A stretch of 37,951 nucleotides of DNA from Chromera velia (taxonomy: Eukaryota > Sar > Chromeraceae), in assembly GCA_018398765.1 (NCBI GenBank), contig JAHBMJ010005919.1, positions 23,760 through 61,710 on the forward strand. The letters are read 5' to 3'. A program made the position numbers and the translations under genes. Position 1 is the stretch's first letter. Each line of letters starts with the position of its first letter. Positions 33,496 through 37,951 of the stretch are shown here, piece after piece. Under the pieces are notes generated by a model that was not told where the DNA came from, ran no database searches, and worked only from the letters and a program-made list of their open reading frames with translations.

Positions 33496-35672
33496 TCATA
33501 CAGAAACAGGCGTGCACAGTGAGTAACAAAGATCGTAAATGGCTCTGCATGCTTCATACGGATCGACTTGTAAAGCCAAAAGCAGCGTCTTCCTCGCTTC
33601 TGTTTTAGCTGCATCCGATCCCTCAATTCCTTCACTCTGAATGCTTTGCTTCACTTTCTTTCCCTCTACTACTTTGTTTAGTTTATTTCTTGCTTCTACC
33701 CAATTGGAGCATCCTGAAAGCCGGTGCGAGAGATCATCAATTTTTCTTCCATTTGAACAACCCTCTGCCAGACAAAACTTCTCTCCCGGAGAGTTGGCCC
33801 CCCCCGTCAGACCCTTCCGATTTAGTGTCAATGCCCTTAGGAGTCGCTCAATCTTCTCACATAAGGCACTTCTCGGCAGACAGGACATCCGTACCTTGGG
33901 GCCATTCTTTGAAGACAAAAGAAATAGAGAAGAACGTGAAGAAGACAGAAGAGCTCTCTGTAGTCCTGATAAAGAGGCAGACAGGGGGAAGTTGCCTCTT
34001 TCTTCCCTGTTTCCCCTTTTCATACATTCCATTCCCCAGGCATCCTTAATTTTAGCAGAAACAAACAAATTCCCCTTCGGGGCCCGTCTTTCTGAGCTCC
34101 GGACAGGGAGAGACATCAAAAAGTCAAGGCCTGCCCATCTGAACAGACCATTGACGGCTCGTCTTTGCTTCTGCCCCGCTGGTCCCTTCTATGAATTCAA
34201 AAGAGCCTGAGGAATACGGAGATGCGAACGGCTAAGTGCAATCCAGAATGAAGTAAAACGAGCACACAAGAGCGCGCGAGTAGACATTAAATTAACAGAC
34301 AAAAGAGAGGGTACATGCAAACTCCTGACCAGAAGTCGGGCTGCCCATCGAACAAACCGGAGCCGCAAGTTGTCAATCGCCTCCCAGTCTCCCTGTCTTA
34401 AATTATTGGAAAGCGCTCCAGGCTATAGAATGCCACCGGCTCCTAGCACACCTTCAGTAGCTGCATCTTTCCTCCGAGAGACAACCCAGACAGACTCACA
34501 GCCAGACTAATCACCGCCCCCATTGCACGCTCTGCACGGCGTAGGCGTGCTTCAATCGACCGAGTCAAATCCCCTCCCTCAAACAGAAGGTAACCCAAAT
34601 ATTTGTATTGATCACACCAGTCTACTTCCTTCCCTTAGTACAAAATCATGCCGTTACAGTCCTCACGGTATTTACAAAGGCGCAGGACCTTGGTTTTCTT
34701 CAGATTGACATTCAACCCCCACTTTCTGCAATACCCCTCCAGGGCATCGAATTTTGCTTGGAGGTCGGCTGCTGAGTGTGCAAACAAGATAAGATTATCA
34801 GCGTAGCCTATACTTCTCAAACTAGCCCCAACAAGGTGAACCCTCTCCGTTTCTTTTCCATCCCCCCGTTTTCCTTTCTAAATCTTATTATGCAGATTAT
34901 TAATGAATAATAGAAAAAGCGACGGCGACAACATATCACCTTGCTTAACCTCTGCCCCCTCCGGGAATAGAGCCGAGTCCCCATCGACTCTCGCTTTCAC
35001 GCTTCTATACATTGATACAATCATCAACAGATCTCTCTTCTCTATTCCCTCAGCCTGCAGCTTTGCCAGAAGCTTCAGCCGAGGGATGGAGTCAAACGCC
35101 TTTGAGAAGTTGACAAATCTGCCCAGGAGCCCTTTTTTGCCTCTTCTGCATTCCTGTACCAAGCCTACCACTGCTCTGATCCCCTCTTTTGTGCCCCCCC
35201 CTTTCCTAAACCCGATCTGTCTGTCATCAAAACGAGCTTGCTGACGGATTCTATCATCCATAAGGAGACCAAAGAGCTTTGTAAGGGGGTTAACGACATA
35301 GACTGGACGCCAGTCATTCGGCTGTGGTGAAGGAGGACCTTTCGGGACGGGTACAATTCTCAACAAATTCCAGTTATTAGGCCAACATGCATATTCATGC
35401 ATTAAATTAAAGAAAACAAACAAAAAGAAGCAAGAGATGAGAGAGTGACAAAAGCAAAGGTCGAATTGTTGAGGAGAGATGCCATTGAGCTCTGCCGCTT
35501 TCTTTCTATCCATTTCTTTCAGACGATCAGTCACCTGCTTATACGAGAAAATGAATTGCTTCGGGGGCTCCGGCTCCGGATTAGGCTCTGGCAGTTCTTT
35601 GCCCTCCCCCAAAACCCGTGCCCAATGGTTTGAAAAGTCTCTTGCCCCTGGTCTCAGACCGTCTTTCGACAA
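33496..35672 (-). pseudogene. 5'-truncated LINE reverse transcriptase
   Basis: A non-LTR retrotransposon reverse transcriptase on the minus strand. From 35672 it reads KKAAELNGISPQQF (region before motif A), PVPKG and DWRPVYVVNPLTKLFGLLMD, DRQIGFRKGGGT, FVNFSKAFDSIPRLKLLAKL (motif A, Asp kept), KQGDMLSPSLFLLFINNL (motif B), TAG at 34878-34880, then GYADNLILFAHSAADLQAKF (motif C, with Asn in place of the second Asp), WGLNVNLKKTKVL and CDQYKYLGYLL. Further stops include TAA at 34635-34637. A frame change precedes a 207-codon C-terminal piece (34119-33496) with a Cys/His zinc-finger-like motif, CLAEGCSNGRKIDDLSHRLS then GC. The endonuclease part is absent: the frame starts next to a GAAA run. 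It is inactive. Confidence 0.9.
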
Positions 35673-35696
35673 CTTTGTCCTTTCTTTTTAAAGGAA

Positions 35697-35699
35697 GAG

Positions 35700-35737
<38 letters not shown>

Positions 35738-35828
35738 AAAAAAATTGGCCTGGGTTTTTTTTTTTAAAGCTTTACAGTGCATGGCCTTGGCTGGTGAATA
35801 TAAAAACAGAATGGCTTGTTATTATTTA
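35697..35828 (+). repeat. Right copy of the direct repeat flanking the LINE
   Basis: (GAAA)n then AAATTGGCCTGGGTTTTTTT and AAGCTTTACAGTGCATGGCC, ending AACAGAATGGCTTGTTATTA. It differs from the left copy (33165-33305) at only a few bases. Confidence 0.9.
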
Positions 35829-35836
35829 TAACTTGA

Positions 35837-36684
35837 AATCATCATTTCAGAATGTAGTGACCAGATTTGATTTAATTTGATTTGAAGTAGAGGCTACTGT
35901 AAAGCTTTACCTCAAATCAAATTTTAGGCCTAAGAAACTTTAGCATGACAGGGCTTATCAAATCCTATCACATCTACTTCAAATTTGACCCTTTAACCTC
36001 AAATCTTTGAGGTTAATCCGTCATCCATGCAGTCTCTCAAATGAGTCTTCACACTTTTTTGTGCGCAAAAAAAAAAAAAAATGATCACAAAAAGATTTTT
36101 TCATCGGTTTCACATGAATATGAACGCCCAAAAGCTTTTATAAATGTCTGTTTAGTAAAAAAGAAGTCATTCAGTCTATTTTCCAGACATTCAAGTTTTG
36201 ATTGAGGGTTTGAAGTGGTTTTTTATTCCCCTATGGCAGTTTTTACACTTCTTTCTTTTTTTGGGTCCCCCTTTATCAAACTGATCCCTCCTTAACAACA
36301 AGATGGCTAGCACTTACTAGCAAGAAGGCCACATTAGTATACACTGCCGGCTATGCAAAGAAAGTGTGGCCTACAGAAAGAGGGAGTAATATAATTGTTT
36401 AGGTAATTGTAAGCTCTTAACTTATATAAGCTCTTAGCTTTGACAATAGCTCATTAATTTTGAGAGTCTTAATTTAGCTTTTAGTCTAGTTTTTAGTGAT
36501 TTTCTTATCTCTAGGGCTTTCTAGGATTTGATAGTGGTATCGACTGTATCATGTCGTCCTCAGTGCTATCACTCTAGACTTCAACCTTAAATCTATCTCA
36601 AATCTGGTCAAATTTGAGCTTGAAGCTTAAATCAAATCAAATCAAATCCTACTAAATCAAATCTGATCACTATCAGAATGATTC
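35837..36684. mobile_element. MITE-like element with inverted ends
   Basis: The left end reads AATCATCATTTCAGAATGTA then GTGACCAGATTTGATTT. The right end, reverse-complemented, reads AATCATTCTGATAGTGATCA then GATTTGATTT. Multiple ATCAAATC/GATTTGAT words follow inside both ends. The interior of about 850 bp is AT-rich without coding. This is the layout of a non-autonomous DNA transposon; a target-site duplication could not be fixed. Confidence 0.55.
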
Positions 36685-37528
36685 TACCCAAATATTATAA
36701 ATGTATATACTCTATGCCACTCTGTGCTGGCTGTGACTTTAGCTATGACTCTTCAAGTTGTTTGTGGATAGCTAGGTAGATAGAAAGCCTAGCAAAAAGC
36801 TCAGGCTTAGGCTAAAACTAAAAGTTCAGACTTCCATTTTAAAAGTTATTTAACGTGCACTTAAATTTGAGTGCTTTAAATTCAGACTATACATATTATT
36901 TGGTTTTGGGCTTATGTAGTAGAGCGCCGATTTGCATCCCCTCCTATATCCTCTCAGATATATGATTTTAAAAACTAGTAAAAAAAATCAAAATATCTCA
37001 TAAAAACTAAAAATAAACATATTTTAGAAAACACGTTAAAATTAATTGTTATTTATGAAATGATGCTTCAAAATATTTTGTACCATCCTATAAAAACCTC
37101 CTTATAGAACAAAATCTAACAAAATCAATCAATGCAATCAATCAATTATAATTAATCAATCAATCAGTCAATCAATCAATCAGTTAATCAATTAATTAAC
37201 TATGTCACCGTCTAGGTTAGAGTCTGTACTATGCCAATTTGTAATTAATAAATTTAAATTTATAAGGAAAATCAAATATAAACTATTATAAACATAATAC
37301 AAAGCACGGGGGACATTGACTTAAAGTTTGTTCCTAGCGTCTGGCCTATACGTCTTTCATCTCTTCCTTCTGTCCTGGTTACTGCTTTTGCTACTAGCTC
37401 TCTCTCTCATACGACCTCATACTTGACGCTCCTCCATCTGAATGCCTTCTTCGGCATTTGCTAAGTACTTCCTACCCCTCAGTCATAACCAGTGCATTGC
37501 CTACTCCTCCTTCCTCCCAGCCCTCCCC
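36685..37528. other. AT-rich spacer with (AATC)n run
   Basis: No gene was seen. An imperfect AATC array lies at about 37128-37195 and reads ATCAATCAATCAGTCAATCA and similar. From about 37320 the composition shifts to GC-richer, pyrimidine-rich DNA leading into the retroelement relic. Confidence 0.5.

Positions 37529-37951
<423 letters not shown>

Noticed and set aside
33641-34210. 189-codon plus ORF
   Set aside because: Antisense shadow of the LINE C-terminal region, whose zinc-finger-like motif is on the minus strand.

Overview
The window is eukaryotic nuclear DNA. Coding pieces are split by introns with GT..AG ends (donors GTAAGT, GTACGT, GTCAGT; acceptors often TGCATGCAG), there are no bacterial-style operons, and more than half is repeats or AT-rich spacer. 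A predicted LCCL domain, a polytopic membrane protein and a class 3 lipase, with introns full of CTGT, TTTG and GGAA microsatellites, would suit a unicellular alga or alveolate (a chromerid such as Chromera is a guess; a stramenopile alga is also possible). No rRNA or tRNA gene was recognised. All exon models were read by eye.

Layout. 0-5.9 kb holds decayed mobile-element sequence, including a broken minus-strand coding relic (413-961) and a clear type 1 RNase H relic (2399-2876, plus). 6.03-7.41 kb is a minisatellite of about 43 units of 32 bp. Directly beside it lies a 5.93 kb element (7476-13405) bounded by inverted repeats of about 0.55-0.58 kb; its interior carries minus-strand coding pieces that match no family I know.

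13.75-20.87 kb is a multi-exon plus-strand gene: an acidic/basic N-terminus, about five membrane segments, Cys-containing outer segments, an LCCL domain and a possible beta-rich tail. 20.9-25.4 kb is mainly non-coding and includes a 1.3 kb transposon (22496-23830) with 13-bp terminal inverted repeats, a flanking 12-bp duplication and a small two-exon gene. 25.4-27.3 kb holds candidate exons. 28.98-32.08 kb encodes a class 3 lipase with Ser, Asp and His placed as expected. The LCCL gene and the lipase lie in the same orientation and could be one gene.

32.1-37.95 kb is repeat-rich: ATAATCATTAT-rich DNA, a 5'-truncated inactive LINE reverse transcriptase (minus) between two direct repeats, a MITE-like inverted-repeat element, and at the right edge the C-terminal end of another retroelement (minus).

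A recurring theme is that the element-derived reading frames stay readable across stops that C-to-T change of CAG, CAA or CGA would explain. This suggests transition-driven decay of repeats, perhaps from cytosine methylation; UAG reading as Gln cannot be excluded from this window alone.
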